Shown in pieces: positions 53,083 through 62,530 of a DNA stretch of 64,000 bases; position 1 is the stretch's first letter; each line of letters opens with the position of its first letter. A model generated the notes under the pieces. It saw nothing but the letters and a program-made list of their open reading frames with translations. It ran no database searches and was not told the origin of the DNA. This DNA is from Microbacterium halotolerans (GTDB lineage Bacteria; Actinomycetota; Actinomycetes; Actinomycetales; Microbacteriaceae): contig NZ_KZ984051.1 in NCBI RefSeq assembly GCF_003569805.1, forward strand, positions 1,095,606 to 1,159,605, read 5' to 3'. A program made the translations under genes and the position numbers.

Positions 53083-54441
53083 CTACTCCGCTTCGCTGGG
53101 TGCGCGGGCCGGGTTCCTGATGCCGGCGAGTGAGACGAGGCCGCCGACGATCATGAGGCCCGCGACCACGACTGCCGCCCGGTAGAACCCGTCGAGGTCG
53201 AGGGTGCCCCCGACGATCGTTCCCACAGCGGCGACCGCGATCAGCCCGGCGACGCGTGAGATCGCATTGTTGACCGCGCTGGCGATACCGCTGCGCGCCG
53301 GCTCGATCGCGCCGAGGATCGCGGCGGTGAGCGGCGAGACCATGATCGACAGGCCGAGCCCGAACACGATCATGCCAGGCAGCACCTGCCACCAGTAGGA
53401 GAAGTCCTCCCGCACGGAGAGGAACAGCAGCGAGCCGATGCCCATCAGCACAGGCCCGATCGTCATGAACAGTCGGGGCCCCCAGCGGCCGGCGAGAGCG
53501 CCGATGCGGGAGCTGAGCAGGATCATCAGGATGGTCATCGGCAGGCTCGCCAGACCCGCGAGTGTGGCGGGCAGGCCAGCGCCCTCCTGCAGATAGATCG
53601 CCATCACGAAACCGTTCAGCGACAGCGCCGCGTAGATCAGCGTCGTGGCGATGTTGCCCACCCAGAAGTTGCGCACGCGGAAGAGATCGAGCGGCAGGAT
53701 CGGCGAGCGGGCGGTGCGCTGCCGGATGAGGAACAGCACGAACAGCACCCCGCCGCCGGCGAGCGTGATCGGTATCGCGGGGTGCGCCCAGCCGAGGCGG
53801 GGCTGTTCGATCAGCCCGAACACGAGTGCGCCGAGGCCCACAGTGCACAGCACAGCGCCGATCAGGTCGATGCGGGCATCCGGCCGTCGCGGAGGGTCTT
53901 TGACACCTCGCAGCAGCCACAGCGTGATCGCAATGGGGACCACATTGATCAGGAAGGCCAGGCGCCAGCTGGCGAGATCCACCAGCGCGCCGCCGGTCAG
54001 TGGGCCTGCGACCATCGCGCCTGTGGTCAGCGCCGTCCACGTGCCGATGGCCTTCGCCTGGGCTGCGCCGGAGAACGTCGAGGTGATCAGCGCGAGGGAG
54101 CTGGGCACCAGGAACGCACCGGCGGCGCCCTGCACGAGGCGCGCGACCACGAGGATGAGCGGATCGGGTGCGAGCGTGATCGCGACCGAGGCCACGCCGA
54201 AACCGACAAGGCCGATATTCATCACGAGGCCGCGTCCGAACGCGTCGCTGATCGACCCTGCGACCAGCATCAGGGCGCCGAGGGTGATCAGATAGCCGTC
54301 GACCACCCACTGCTGCGTGGCGAGGCCGCCGCCGAGTTCGCGATCGATCGCCGGGAGCGCGACGTTGACGACCGTGCCGTCGAGGAACGCCACGAACGAC
54401 GCGAGGATCGCAATCCACAGGACCCGTGTTGACGATGGCAC
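53083..54441 (-). CDS. MFS transporter, EmrB/QacA (DHA2) type
   Basis: A membrane protein of 452 residues with 12-14 helices. The first helix has ILASFVAFLDGTVVNVALP with the Asp typical of DHA2 exporters, the loop SISDAFGRG follows, and LVQGAAGAFLVPSSLALI is the motif of helix 4. It should export toxic organic compounds in exchange for protons. No regulator is adjacent; radA lies downstream after a 50-base gap. Confidence 0.9.
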   Translation of the reverse strand: MPSSTRVLWIAILASFVAFLDGTVVNVALPAIDRELGGGLATQQWVVDGYLITLGALMLVAGSISDAFGRGLVMNIGLVGFGVASVAITLAPDPLILVVARLVQGAAGAFLVPSSLALITSTFSGAAQAKAIGTWTALTTGAMVAGPLTGGALVDLASWRLAFLINVVPIAITLWLLRGVKDPPRRPDARIDLIGAVLCTVGLGALVFGLIEQPRLGWAHPAIPITLAGGGVLFVLFLIRQRTARSPILPLDLFRVRNFWVGNIATTLIYAALSLNGFVMAIYLQEGAGLPATLAGLASLPMTILMILLSSRIGALAGRWGPRLFMTIGPVLMGIGSLLFLSVREDFSYWWQVLPGMIVFGLGLSIMVSPLTAAILGAIEPARSGIASAVNNAISRVAGLIAVAAVGTIVGGTLDLDGFYRAAVVVAGLMIVGGLVSLAGIRNPARAPSEAE

Positions 54442-54620
54442 GTGGTCAGCGTACGTCAGGCATCAGACAGCGGCTCCGGATGATTCTCATGAGTCCGCAC
54501 CTTCGCTCGTCTCACTCATCCGGAGACGTTCTCTTCGGACGTCAGCGCGACGCGCCCGGGAGCGATGCGGCCGGACCCGCCGATTCGCGCATCGGGCGAG
54601 CGATGCGTAAACTTGTCCGC

Positions 54621-54711
54621 GGTGACGTGTCCGAGCGGCCGAAGGTGCAACACTCGAAATGTTGTGTAGGGTAACCCCCTACCGTGGGTTCAAATCCCAC
54701 CGTCACCGCCA
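54621..54711 (+). tRNA. tRNA-Ser (anticodon CGA)
   Basis: The acceptor stem GGTGACG pairs with CGTCACC, the anticodon stem CAACA with TGTTG around the loop CTCGAAA (anticodon CGA at 54655-54657). A long variable arm GTAGGGTAACCCCCTAC marks class II, and the T arm GTGGG-TTCAAAT-CCCAC is perfect. Discriminator G and an encoded CCA end the gene at 54711. Confidence 0.95.
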
Positions 54712-54713
54712 TT

Positions 54714-54741
54714 GAGAACCCCTGTCAGCGCAGGGGTTCTC
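54714..54741 (+). terminator. tRNA-Ser terminator
   Basis: Perfect 11-bp stem GAGAACCCCTG with its complement and a six-base loop, two bases after the CCA end. Confidence 0.8.
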
Positions 54742-54908
54742 TGCTGTCCGGATGACCTTCTGGCGCTGCGTCCACAGCGATGGCCGTCCGCAGCCACCGC
54801 GATCTCGCATCTATGGCACTTCGCTGCGTAACCCAATCTTCTTCGGCGGAAACATGAGTGCATTCCGTTCGTAGCCATATTGAAACAACGCAGCCGTCTA
54901 CTGGAGTC

Positions 54909-56003
54909 ATGACTCCCGCCACCGAAGTCTCGACTGACGCAGTACCTCGCGTCTCGACCCGCGTGAACATCGCACTGCTGGGCGTGCGAAGCGATGCTCC
55001 GGTCCGCCGGGCGGGGGGTGCCGGCCCCAGTGACGACGGTCACTTCATCCTGGACGGGGAGGGCGCTGCCATCCCGCTCAACCCCGAGAGCCCGTATGTC
55101 GTGACGCCGAACGGTCGGCTGACCCATGACGGTGCCGATCTCGGGTTCGACGTTGCGCCGGTGGTGAGGCCGCGGTTCTACGACCTCGAGACGGCTGATG
55201 GCGTGAACTACGAGATGATCGCCAAGCTCCACGGAAGGAACGTGCTTGCGACCACGGTCGTGCAGACCTGTGTGCGCTATGACGAGAGCGAGCGATGCCG
55301 GTTCTGTGCGATCGAGGCCTCGTTGGATGCGGGACTCACCGTCGCGGTGAAAACGCCATCGATGCTGGCAGAGGTCGCCGAGGCCGCGGTGCGACTCGAC
55401 GGCGTCACGAGCATGGTGATGACAACGGGCACCTCGAACGGCTGGGACAGGGGCGCGAAGCATCTCGCCCGCTGTGTACGGGCCGTCAAGAAGGCTGTGC
55501 CGAGCATCGAGATCCAGGTGCAGTGCGAGCCGCCGGCTGATCTGCAGGCGATCACCGATCTCTACGACGCCGGGGCACGCTCCATCGGCATCCATGTCGA
55601 GTCGATGGACGACGAGGTGCGCGCCAGGTGGATGCCGGGCAAGTCTCGCGTGAGCATGGACGAGTACCGGGCCGCATGGCGCGAGGCGGTGCGGGTGTTC
55701 GGGCGCAACCAGGTCTCGACGTATCTGCTGGTAGGGATGGGCGAGGACCCTGACGAGCTCGTCGAAGGAGCCAGAGAGCTCATAGAGATGGGGGTGTATC
55801 CGTTCGTCGTCCCCTTCCGGCCGCTCAAAGGCACGCTGGCCACCGACGTCGACAAGGTGCAGGCTCCGCACCGCTCGGTCCTCGCCTCGGTCACCAGCCG
55901 CGTCGCAGCGCTCCTCAGCGCCGCGGGGATGCGCGGCGAGGACCAGCGGGCCGGTTGCGTTGCGTGCGGTGCCTGCAGCGCACTGAAGACGGCTGGCGCC
56001 TGA
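54909..56003 (+). CDS. Radical SAM protein, MSMEG_0568 family (Nit1C cluster)
   Basis: A product of 364 residues; an upstream ATG at 54858 has no ribosome site. The [4Fe-4S] ligands lie in QTCVRYDESERCRFCAIE as C-x8-C-x2-C (C121, C130, C133) instead of the common C-x3-C-x2-C. A second cysteine set CVACGAC (C350, C353, C356) near the end may bind an extra cluster. It opens a nine-gene cluster of the Nit1C type. The reaction is unknown. Confidence 0.88.
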   Translation: MTPATEVSTDAVPRVSTRVNIALLGVRSDAPVRRAGGAGPSDDGHFILDGEGAAIPLNPESPYVVTPNGRLTHDGADLGFDVAPVVRPRFYDLETADGVNYEMIAKLHGRNVLATTVVQTCVRYDESERCRFCAIEASLDAGLTVAVKTPSMLAEVAEAAVRLDGVTSMVMTTGTSNGWDRGAKHLARCVRAVKKAVPSIEIQVQCEPPADLQAITDLYDAGARSIGIHVESMDDEVRARWMPGKSRVSMDEYRAAWREAVRVFGRNQVSTYLLVGMGEDPDELVEGARELIEMGVYPFVVPFRPLKGTLATDVDKVQAPHRSVLASVTSRVAALLSAAGMRGEDQRAGCVACGACSALKTAGA

Positions 56004-56004
56004 C

Positions 56005-57426
56005 ATGTTCGAGGTCCCGATCATCACGGGCGGCCCTCGGCGGTCGCATCCGGCGGCTCAGGCCGAGTGGCGCATCGAGCGCGCGACGCCGCAGCAGGTC
56101 GAGGACTACCGTGCCATCAGGCGCGACGTGTTCATCGCGGAGCAGGGGATCTTCGACGCGGATGACTCAGACCGCATCGACGACGACCCGAGGACGACCG
56201 TCCTCGTCTGCGTCGACCGCGAAGGGACTGTCCTGGGCGGGGTGCGACTCGCACCTGCTGTCGAAGGACGCGACATCGGCTGGTGGACGGGGAGCCGTCT
56301 CGTGGTGCGCCGCGACGCCCGTGGTGCAGGCGGTATCGGCTCGGCTCTTGTCCGCGAGGCGTGCGCGACAGCGCTGGCATCTGGCGTCCTCCGCTTCGAG
56401 GCGACGGTCCAGGAGCGCAACGAGCCGCTGTTCCTGCATCTCGGCTGGCACACATGGGGGCGGACGGCTGTCGGGGGTGTCCCTCACGTGCGCATGCGCT
56501 GGCCGATCGACCGCGTCCAACGCCTCCTGCAGGCGACGAAAGGTCCGATCGGCGACCTGATAGGCACTTTTCGGCGTGACGATCCGAGCTCCCTCGGCGG
56601 CGCGGGATTCGTCGGCGACGACGGCGCGCACCTTCCGGGGACGGACGTGATCGCCGCCTGCGACGCGATCCTTCCCGCCATGGTGGAACGTGATCCGGAA
56701 TGGGCGGGGTGGTGCGCCGTGCTCGTCAATGTCAATGACCTCTCGGCAATGGGCGCGAAGCCCGTCGGGCTGCTCGACTCGGTCGCCGCACCGACGGCCT
56801 CCTTCGCTCGCCGCATCCTTGCGGGGCTCCGCAGCGGAGCAGACGCGTGGGGCCTGCCGATCCTCGGCGGCCACACGCAGCTCGGCGTCGCCTCCACGCT
56901 CTCGGTGACCGCTCTCGGGCGGACGAAGCGACCGGTGCCGGGTGGGGGCGGCCGCCTCGGTGACGCCCTCAGTCTCACAGTGGATCTGCGCGGTGGGTGG
57001 CGCCGCGGTTTCGAGGGGCGGCAATGGGACACCACATCGGCACGGTCGAGGGCAGAACTGCGCGAACTGGGCTCTACCGTGCGCCGTGCCCGACCGGCCG
57101 CGGCGAAGGACGTGAGCATGGGCGGCATCGTCGGCAGCGCCGCGATGCTCGCCGAGGCGTCTGGTGCGGGCCTCGCGATCGACGTCGCGGCGATTCCCGC
57201 CCCTGCCGACGTGACCTTCGGCGATTGGCTGACCTGCTTCCCCGGCTTCGGGATGCTGACTTCTGATCGCCCGGGACATTCGCGCATGACCTCCGAGATC
57301 GCCGACACCGCGGTGATCGGCGCGCTCACCGCCACCACTGACGTAACTCTTCGCTGGCCCGACGACGTCGAGACCTTCGTCTGCACGACATCGCCGACCG
57401 GACTCGGAAGCGCGTTCGGCCGATAG
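56005..57426 (+). CDS. GNAT - AIR synthase fusion, MSMEG_0567 family
   Basis: A two-domain protein of 473 residues. Residues 1 to about 180 form a GNAT acetyltransferase (YRAIRRDVFIAEQGIF, then RRDARGAGGIGSALVREA). The rest is an AIR synthase-like ATP-binding domain (GTDVIAACDAILPAMV, then LVNVNDLSAMGAKPVGL). The fusion is typical of this family in Nit1C clusters; elsewhere the two parts may be separate genes. Start one base after the radical SAM stop. Substrates unknown. Confidence 0.88.
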   Translation: MFEVPIITGGPRRSHPAAQAEWRIERATPQQVEDYRAIRRDVFIAEQGIFDADDSDRIDDDPRTTVLVCVDREGTVLGGVRLAPAVEGRDIGWWTGSRLVVRRDARGAGGIGSALVREACATALASGVLRFEATVQERNEPLFLHLGWHTWGRTAVGGVPHVRMRWPIDRVQRLLQATKGPIGDLIGTFRRDDPSSLGGAGFVGDDGAHLPGTDVIAACDAILPAMVERDPEWAGWCAVLVNVNDLSAMGAKPVGLLDSVAAPTASFARRILAGLRSGADAWGLPILGGHTQLGVASTLSVTALGRTKRPVPGGGGRLGDALSLTVDLRGGWRRGFEGRQWDTTSARSRAELRELGSTVRRARPAAAKDVSMGGIVGSAAMLAEASGAGLAIDVAAIPAPADVTFGDWLTCFPGFGMLTSDRPGHSRMTSEIADTAVIGALTATTDVTLRWPDDVETFVCTTSPTGLGSAFGR

Positions 57427-57472
57427 CCTCCTCCGTCCATTTCATGACCCATCCCAACGAAAGAGACGCATC

Positions 57473-58000
57473 ATGCCTGAAGACATCGACGCCCAGATCG
57501 CTGAGAACATCGCAAAGTCGCTCGGCGAGATCCCGCACCCGTCGCTCCCCAAGGGGAGCAACATCTACGGGTCGACGAAGCTCTTCCCCGATTTCCAGGC
57601 CGAGGACGGTGAGACCTACTTCACGCTGATCCACGGAATCCCCCACGAGTCCTCGGTGAGCTTCGTCGCGATCCTGCAGGCAACGAGGGCTCTGCGAAAG
57701 GGGTTCGAATCGGCGATCTACTTCTACGGTCCCGGGACATTGGCCTGCACGGCAAACCGCGGGTTCCCCGCGACCGGAGATGCGGGCTTCCCCGGCGAGC
57801 TGAACATGAACGGGTCCCTCGAGACGTTCATCGAGGAAGGCGGAACGGTCTACGCCTGCCGCTTCGGTCTCGCGCTGCACGGCGTTCGCGAGGAGGACCT
57901 CATCGAAGGCGTCATCCCGGCGCATCCGCTCGACGTGCAGGACGCGCTGATCTACTACGCGCGCAAGGGCGCGATCATCAACTCCACCTACAACCTCTGA
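57473..58000 (+). CDS. MSMEG_0572/sll0783-family protein
   Basis: A small conserved protein of 175 residues. Key stretches are HPSLPKGSNIYGSTKLFPDF, FYGPGTLACTANRGFP and AHPLDVQDALIYYARKGAII. The fold resembles the DsrE-type alpha/beta proteins by eye, with one Cys in TLACTANRG and one in YACRFG. Its biochemical role is not known; it is always found beside the cluster nitrilase. Start behind GAAAGAGACGCATC. Confidence 0.88.
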   Translation: MPEDIDAQIAENIAKSLGEIPHPSLPKGSNIYGSTKLFPDFQAEDGETYFTLIHGIPHESSVSFVAILQATRALRKGFESAIYFYGPGTLACTANRGFPATGDAGFPGELNMNGSLETFIEEGGTVYACRFGLALHGVREEDLIEGVIPAHPLDVQDALIYYARKGAIINSTYNL

Positions 58001-58008
58001 GGCTTCCG

Positions 58009-58917
58009 ATGGCTCTCACTGTTGCGTCGGTCTCGGCGAACTTCACGCGAGATCTCGACCAGAACTACACTCTCATCGAACAACTCCTCGAAGACGCCAG
58101 AGCGCAGGGCGCGCAGCTCGTGACGTTCCCTGAAGCTGCGATCGGCGGGTATCTGTCGTCGCTCGGCAACCACGACGACACGGTCGCGACCACCAAGCGA
58201 TCGCTCCCGCCAGCCATCCGCATCGACGGCCCCGAGATCAGACGGGTGCAGGAACTGGCGGGCGACACGATCGTGACCATCGGGTTCTGCGAACTGGGCG
58301 ACGACGGCGAGACGCGTTACAACGCGGCGGTCTGTCTCGATGGGACGACCGTCTACGGCTCGTACCGCAAGGTTCATCAGCCGCTCGGCGAGCACATGTC
58401 GTACTCGGCGGGCTCAGAGTACTGCGCGTTCGACACTCCGCTCGCCAGGGTGGGCATGCAGATCTGCTACGACAAGGCCTTCCCCGAAGCGGCGCGGATG
58501 CTTGCGCTCGACGGCGCGGAGATCATCGTGAGCATGTCGGCATGGCCAGCCGCCCGCACGGCCGCAGCAGAGAACCTGCAGGACGACCGGTGGACCTACC
58601 GCTTCAACCAGTTCGACATCGCCCGCGCGCTCGACAACCAAGTGTTCTGGATGGCGTCGAACCAGTCAGGCACGTTCGGGTCGCTCCGGTACGTCGGCAA
58701 CGCGAAGATCGTCGACCCTGGTGGCAACGTCCTCGACACGACTCTGCTCGGTGCGGGACTGGCCGTGGCCGAGATCGACGTGGACGGTACCTTCCGCTCC
58801 ATGCGCGGAGGCATGTTCCACCTGCGCGACCGCCGCCCCGACGTATACGGCCCGGTCACCGACGCCGCGTCCGACTCCGCGCAGGCCAATCGATGGAGGG
58901 AACTCGCGCATGCCTGA
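58009..58917 (+). CDS. Nitrilase of the Nit1C cluster (sll0784 family)
   Basis: A carbon-nitrogen hydrolase of 302 residues with a full triad: Glu42 in TFPEAAIGG, Lys121 in YRKVHQPLGEH and Cys153 in MQICYDKAFPE. It would hydrolyse a nitrile or related C-N bond to acid and ammonia. In pseudomonads the nitrilase of this cluster is required for growth on cyanide as nitrogen source. The stop overlaps the next start by eight bases. Confidence 0.93.
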   Translation: MALTVASVSANFTRDLDQNYTLIEQLLEDARAQGAQLVTFPEAAIGGYLSSLGNHDDTVATTKRSLPPAIRIDGPEIRRVQELAGDTIVTIGFCELGDDGETRYNAAVCLDGTTVYGSYRKVHQPLGEHMSYSAGSEYCAFDTPLARVGMQICYDKAFPEAARMLALDGAEIIVSMSAWPAARTAAAENLQDDRWTYRFNQFDIARALDNQVFWMASNQSGTFGSLRYVGNAKIVDPGGNVLDTTLLGAGLAVAEIDVDGTFRSMRGGMFHLRDRRPDVYGPVTDAASDSAQANRWRELAHA

Positions 58918-59209
58918 GATGACGTTCGCCGTCCGCTGGCCCGATGGGGAGCAGACCTCGCACTACTCGCCCAGCCTCGTGATGCACGACTTCATCGCCG
59001 TCGGCGAGCGCTACTCGGTCTCCGATTTCGTCCGCCGCGCCTGCGAGGCGCTCGGCCTCGCAGGCGACCGGGTTCTGGCCAAGTACGGCTTCGCCTGCAC
59101 CTCCGCGAAGCACTCGGAGGAGACGATCATCGCTGCCGCGGATTCGTATGCCTCGGGCGACGTCGAGATCGTCGCGATGCAACCGCCTCTCCAGGTGAGC
59201 GCCGAATGA
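58910..59209 (+). CDS. MSMEG_0570-family small protein
   Basis: A protein of 99 residues with TFAVRWPDGEQTSHYSPSLV and YSVSDFVRRACEALGLAGDR, characteristic of the MSMEG_0570 family, described as linked to nitrogen starvation. It may bind or regulate a cluster enzyme. It overlaps the nitrilase and the flavoprotein genes. Confidence 0.88.
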   Translation: MPEMTFAVRWPDGEQTSHYSPSLVMHDFIAVGERYSVSDFVRRACEALGLAGDRVLAKYGFACTSAKHSEETIIAAADSYASGDVEIVAMQPPLQVSAE

Positions 59210-60465
59210 TCCCCACGCGCCTGCACGACGGCGAGCATTTCGACGCCGTCGTCGTCGGAGGCGGACAAGCGGGACTGGCAGTGAGCTGGCACCTGGTGCG
59301 GTCCGGCGTGCGTCATGTCGTCATCGAACGCGAGACCGTCGCACACGAGTGGCGCGAGGGCCGATGGGACAACTTCACCCTGGTCACTCCGAACTGGCAC
59401 TGCCGCCTTCCCGGCTATGCCTACGAAGGGCCTGACCCTGACGGCTTCATGGCGCGGGACGAGGTCTTCGCATGGACGCGACAGTACGCCGACACGTTCG
59501 ATGCCCCGGTGGCCGAGGGGGTCTCGGTCACGCAGATCGAGCTGCGGCCGGGCGGTGGCTTCGTCGTGCATACGAGTGCCGGAACGATCACCGCCGACTC
59601 TGTCACCTCCGCGACGGGCGGCTACCACCTTCCGGTCACCCCGGCGTGGGCGGGCGACATTCCAGCCGGGGTGTTCCAGTTGCACTCCCACGAGTACCGC
59701 AATGCCGCCCAGCTGCCCGATGGGCCCGTCCTCGTGATCGGTTCCGGCCAATCAGGTACCCAGATCGCAGAGGACCTCCTCCTCGAGGGACGAGAGGTGC
59801 ACCTGGCACTCGGGCGCGCCCCCCGCGTCGCCCGCTTCTATCGGGGGAAGGACTGCATGACCTGGCTTGCCGAGATGGGCGTGTACGACGTCGCCGTCAC
59901 GACGAGGGGTCTCGCCAAACGGGAGTCGACCAACCACTACGTCACAGGACGCGACGGCGGTCGCGACATCGATCTGCGCGAGTTCGCGCTCCGTGGGATG
60001 CGGCTCCACGGGCGGGCGACGAGCTTCTCCGGCGGCGCGTTCCGCTTCGACGAGTCTCTCGGCGACAACCTCGACTATGCCGATTCCGTGGCCGAATCGA
60101 TCAAGAACGACATCGACCGCTATATCGAGCGCGAGGGGATCGAGGCACCCTTCGAGCCTCGCCGCCCCGCGGTGTGGCATCCGGGCGCTGCTGCCACATC
60201 ACTTCCGGCGACGGAGGTCGCGAGCGTCATCTGGTCGATCGGCTTCCGCGCCGATTGGTCGTGGCTCGGTGACCTCGACGTGCTCGACCACGAAGGACAT
60301 CCCGTCCATTCGTGGGGCGCAACGCAGGTGGCCGGATTCCAGTTCATCGGACTTCCGTGGATGCGCACGTGGGGGTCAGGACGTTTCCACGCCATCGCCC
60401 GCGATGCCGAGCACATCGCCGACGTGATCGGCGCGACGCTGGATGAGCGTGCCCGCGTCTCCTGA
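59206..60465 (+). CDS. FAD-dependent oxidoreductase, MSMEG_0569 family
   Basis: A flavoprotein of 419 residues of the flavin-containing monooxygenase type. The FAD loop is VVVGGGQAGLAVSWHL, NADPH binding is at LVIGSGQSGTQIAEDL, and HSHEYRNAAQLP lies between. In Nit1C clusters it may oxidise a nitrogen compound before hydrolysis by the nitrilase. Coupled to the previous gene by ATGA. Confidence 0.9.
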   Translation: MIPTRLHDGEHFDAVVVGGGQAGLAVSWHLVRSGVRHVVIERETVAHEWREGRWDNFTLVTPNWHCRLPGYAYEGPDPDGFMARDEVFAWTRQYADTFDAPVAEGVSVTQIELRPGGGFVVHTSAGTITADSVTSATGGYHLPVTPAWAGDIPAGVFQLHSHEYRNAAQLPDGPVLVIGSGQSGTQIAEDLLLEGREVHLALGRAPRVARFYRGKDCMTWLAEMGVYDVAVTTRGLAKRESTNHYVTGRDGGRDIDLREFALRGMRLHGRATSFSGGAFRFDESLGDNLDYADSVAESIKNDIDRYIEREGIEAPFEPRRPAVWHPGAAATSLPATEVASVIWSIGFRADWSWLGDLDVLDHEGHPVHSWGATQVAGFQFIGLPWMRTWGSGRFHAIARDAEHIADVIGATLDERARVS

Positions 60466-60498
60466 GGAGGTCCGGATGCAGCGCTATACCCTGAAGCA

Positions 60499-61353
60499 AT
60501 GGTCACTGTCACGATGGCGGGAGTCGCCGCGCACTTCGGCCGAGACATCGAGCGCACACTCGCGAAGCTGGCAGGAATCGTCGAACAGGCCCGTGAGAAA
60601 GGCGTCGACCTGCTCGTCCTTCCGGATGCGACGATCGGCGGCTACCTGCACGACTTGCAGCACCCGGCAGGCGGAGAGGACAGCACGCCGGACGCCGTCG
60701 ACCTCGACGGGCCGGAGGTCGCGTCGGTGATCGCCCTCGCCGGCGACATGACCGTGTGCTTCGGCATCGCAGAGCGGGCTCTCCTCGACGGCGCCGAGGT
60801 GCGATACAACACGGCGGTGTGCGTGACCGGCGATGGCATCCTCGGTACGCACCGGAAGGTGCACCTGCCACTCGGAGAATCCAGCGTCTATCGTGCAGGC
60901 GATCGATTCGCGGCGTTCGACACACCGGTGGGACGTCTCGGCATGCTCATCGATTTCGACAAGACGTTTCCGGAGTCGGCTCGCTCGCTGGCGCTCGACG
61001 GGGCGCAGATTCTCGCATGTCTGAGCGCATGGCCGGCCAGCACCACCGACCGCTCCGACCGCATCAGGAACGACAGGCAGGCGCACCTCTTCGACCTCTA
61101 CGACTGCGCGAGGGCGGCCGAGAACCAGGTCTATCTGGTCTCGTCCAACCAGACCGGCGTGCTCGGCGGGCTCCGATTCCTCGGACAGGCGAAAACAGTC
61201 GACCCTGCTGGCGAGATCATCGCCAAGACCTGGGCAAAGGGCGGTCTCGCCATCGCCGGAGCGGACGTGACGGCGTCCGTCTCGCGCGCTCGCCGATCGC
61301 TTCACCACATCAACCAGCGCGCGGAACACGCCTACCGGACCACTGTCGCATAA
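60499..61353 (+). CDS. Second nitrilase homologue with altered catalytic residues
   Basis: A product of 284 residues, clearly homologous to the nitrilase at 58009 (TIGGYLHDLQ, HRKVHLPLGES, LALDGAQILACLSAWPA). The triad is changed: Glu is Asp43 (LPDATIGG), Lys120 is kept, and the nucleophile Cys is Asp152 (MLIDFDKTFPES). It should not work by the thiol mechanism and may be a pseudoenzyme, a partner subunit of the first nitrilase, or an enzyme with a new activity. The ATG at 60499 has a weak ribosome site; GAGGAGG lies 27 bases upstream. Confidence 0.9.
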   Translation: MVTVTMAGVAAHFGRDIERTLAKLAGIVEQAREKGVDLLVLPDATIGGYLHDLQHPAGGEDSTPDAVDLDGPEVASVIALAGDMTVCFGIAERALLDGAEVRYNTAVCVTGDGILGTHRKVHLPLGESSVYRAGDRFAAFDTPVGRLGMLIDFDKTFPESARSLALDGAQILACLSAWPASTTDRSDRIRNDRQAHLFDLYDCARAAENQVYLVSSNQTGVLGGLRFLGQAKTVDPAGEIIAKTWAKGGLAIAGADVTASVSRARRSLHHINQRAEHAYRTTVA

Positions 61354-61387
61354 GAGGCAGTCGCATGCGCCATTCGAAGGGAGCGAC

Positions 61388-62530
61388 GTGAGAGTCGCGC
61401 AGGTCACATACTCCACGAAGCCTCGTGGGGGCGTTGTCCATACCTTGGCCGTCTCAGAGGCGCTCGCGGCGCTCGGCCATGACGTCGAAGTCTGGACTCT
61501 CGGACGCGGTCAGGACACGGCGTTCTTCCGCGAGGTCGATCCGAGGGTGCGAGTGCGCGTCGTCCCGTTCGACGGATGCGACGGCGAGACCGTCGCAGAG
61601 CGCATCGAGCGATCGATCGACGCCATGTCGCGCGCCTTCTCGAGCGACGCCGACATCGTGCACGCTCAGGACTGCATCTCCGCGAATGCCGTCGGCGCCG
61701 CGGGGAGGCCATATGTGCGAACGATCCACCACCTCGATGCGTTCACCACTCCACGGCTGGTCGAATGCCATGAAAGAGCGATCCGCGATCCGATCGCGCG
61801 CATCTGCGTCTCGCGTGCCGTCGCCGCTGAGGTCGCGCGCGGATATGGTTGTGCACCGACCGTGATACCCAACGGCGTCGATGCGGCGCGCTTCGCCGCT
61901 GCCGCAGGATCCGCAGGCGATGCGGGGCGGGAGCGGTGGCGCGCCCAGTTGGGCGATTACGTACTCGCTCTCGGCGGGATCGAGCCGCGCAAGGGATCGA
62001 TCGACCTGCTCGAGGCCTTCGCGCTCGCGCGGGAGAGCAATCCCGATCTCCGCCTCGTCTTCGTCGGCGGAGAGACGCTGTTCGACTACCGTCCGTATCG
62101 CGAGGAGTTCGAGCGTCGGGCCACGGAGCTCGGTCTGCAGCCCACCGTGCTCGGCGTCCTCCCGGACGACGAGGTTCCGGCCGTTGTGGCTGCCGCGCGT
62201 GCACTCGGCTTCGTATCCACGAAGGAGGGCTTCGGTCTGGCCGCGATGGAGGCGCTCGCGGCCGGTGTGCCTGTGGTGGCGCGCGACCTTCCGGTGCTGC
62301 GTGAGGTCTTCGGCGATGCCGTGAGCTACGCCGAGGACGTGCCGGGGATCGCCGCCGCGCTCGCCGCCGCGACGAGCACCGTTCGTGTGCACGATCCTGA
62401 AGGAGGACGACGGTTGGCGGCGTCGTACACGTGGGATGCGGCGGCGTACGCTCATGTGCGGTTCTACGAGTCCCTGCTCAGGGCGAAGGGCGGCCACGAT
62501 GCGGCAGTCGATCTCCTCCATCATCACTGA
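61388..62530 (+). CDS. Glycosyltransferase family 4, MSMEG_0565 family
   Basis: A GT-B glycosyltransferase of 380 residues from a GTG behind GAAGGGAGCGAC. The start is VAQVTYSTKPRGGVVHTLAV, the linker GGIEPRKGSIDLLEAFALA and the donor-binding motif EGFGLAAMEALAAGVPVVAR. It suggests that the product of the cluster carries or receives a sugar. It overlaps the ligase gene. Confidence 0.9.
   Translation: MRVAQVTYSTKPRGGVVHTLAVSEALAALGHDVEVWTLGRGQDTAFFREVDPRVRVRVVPFDGCDGETVAERIERSIDAMSRAFSSDADIVHAQDCISANAVGAAGRPYVRTIHHLDAFTTPRLVECHERAIRDPIARICVSRAVAAEVARGYGCAPTVIPNGVDAARFAAAAGSAGDAGRERWRAQLGDYVLALGGIEPRKGSIDLLEAFALARESNPDLRLVFVGGETLFDYRPYREEFERRATELGLQPTVLGVLPDDEVPAVVAAARALGFVSTKEGFGLAAMEALAAGVPVVARDLPVLREVFGDAVSYAEDVPGIAAALAAATSTVRVHDPEGGRRLAASYTWDAAAYAHVRFYESLLRAKGGHDAAVDLLHHH

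Noticed and set aside
53033..54418. N-terminal extension of the radA frame
   Set aside because: The extra residues are Arg/Pro-rich noise overlapping the MFS gene in another frame; the RadA start with its zinc finger is clear.
54828..54886. Possible GlnR nitrogen-control box upstream of the Nit1C cluster
   Set aside because: GTAAC at 54828 and GAAAC at 54849 and 54882 recall GlnR half sites, but spacings of 21 and 33 bases do not fit the regular 11-base pattern well enough.
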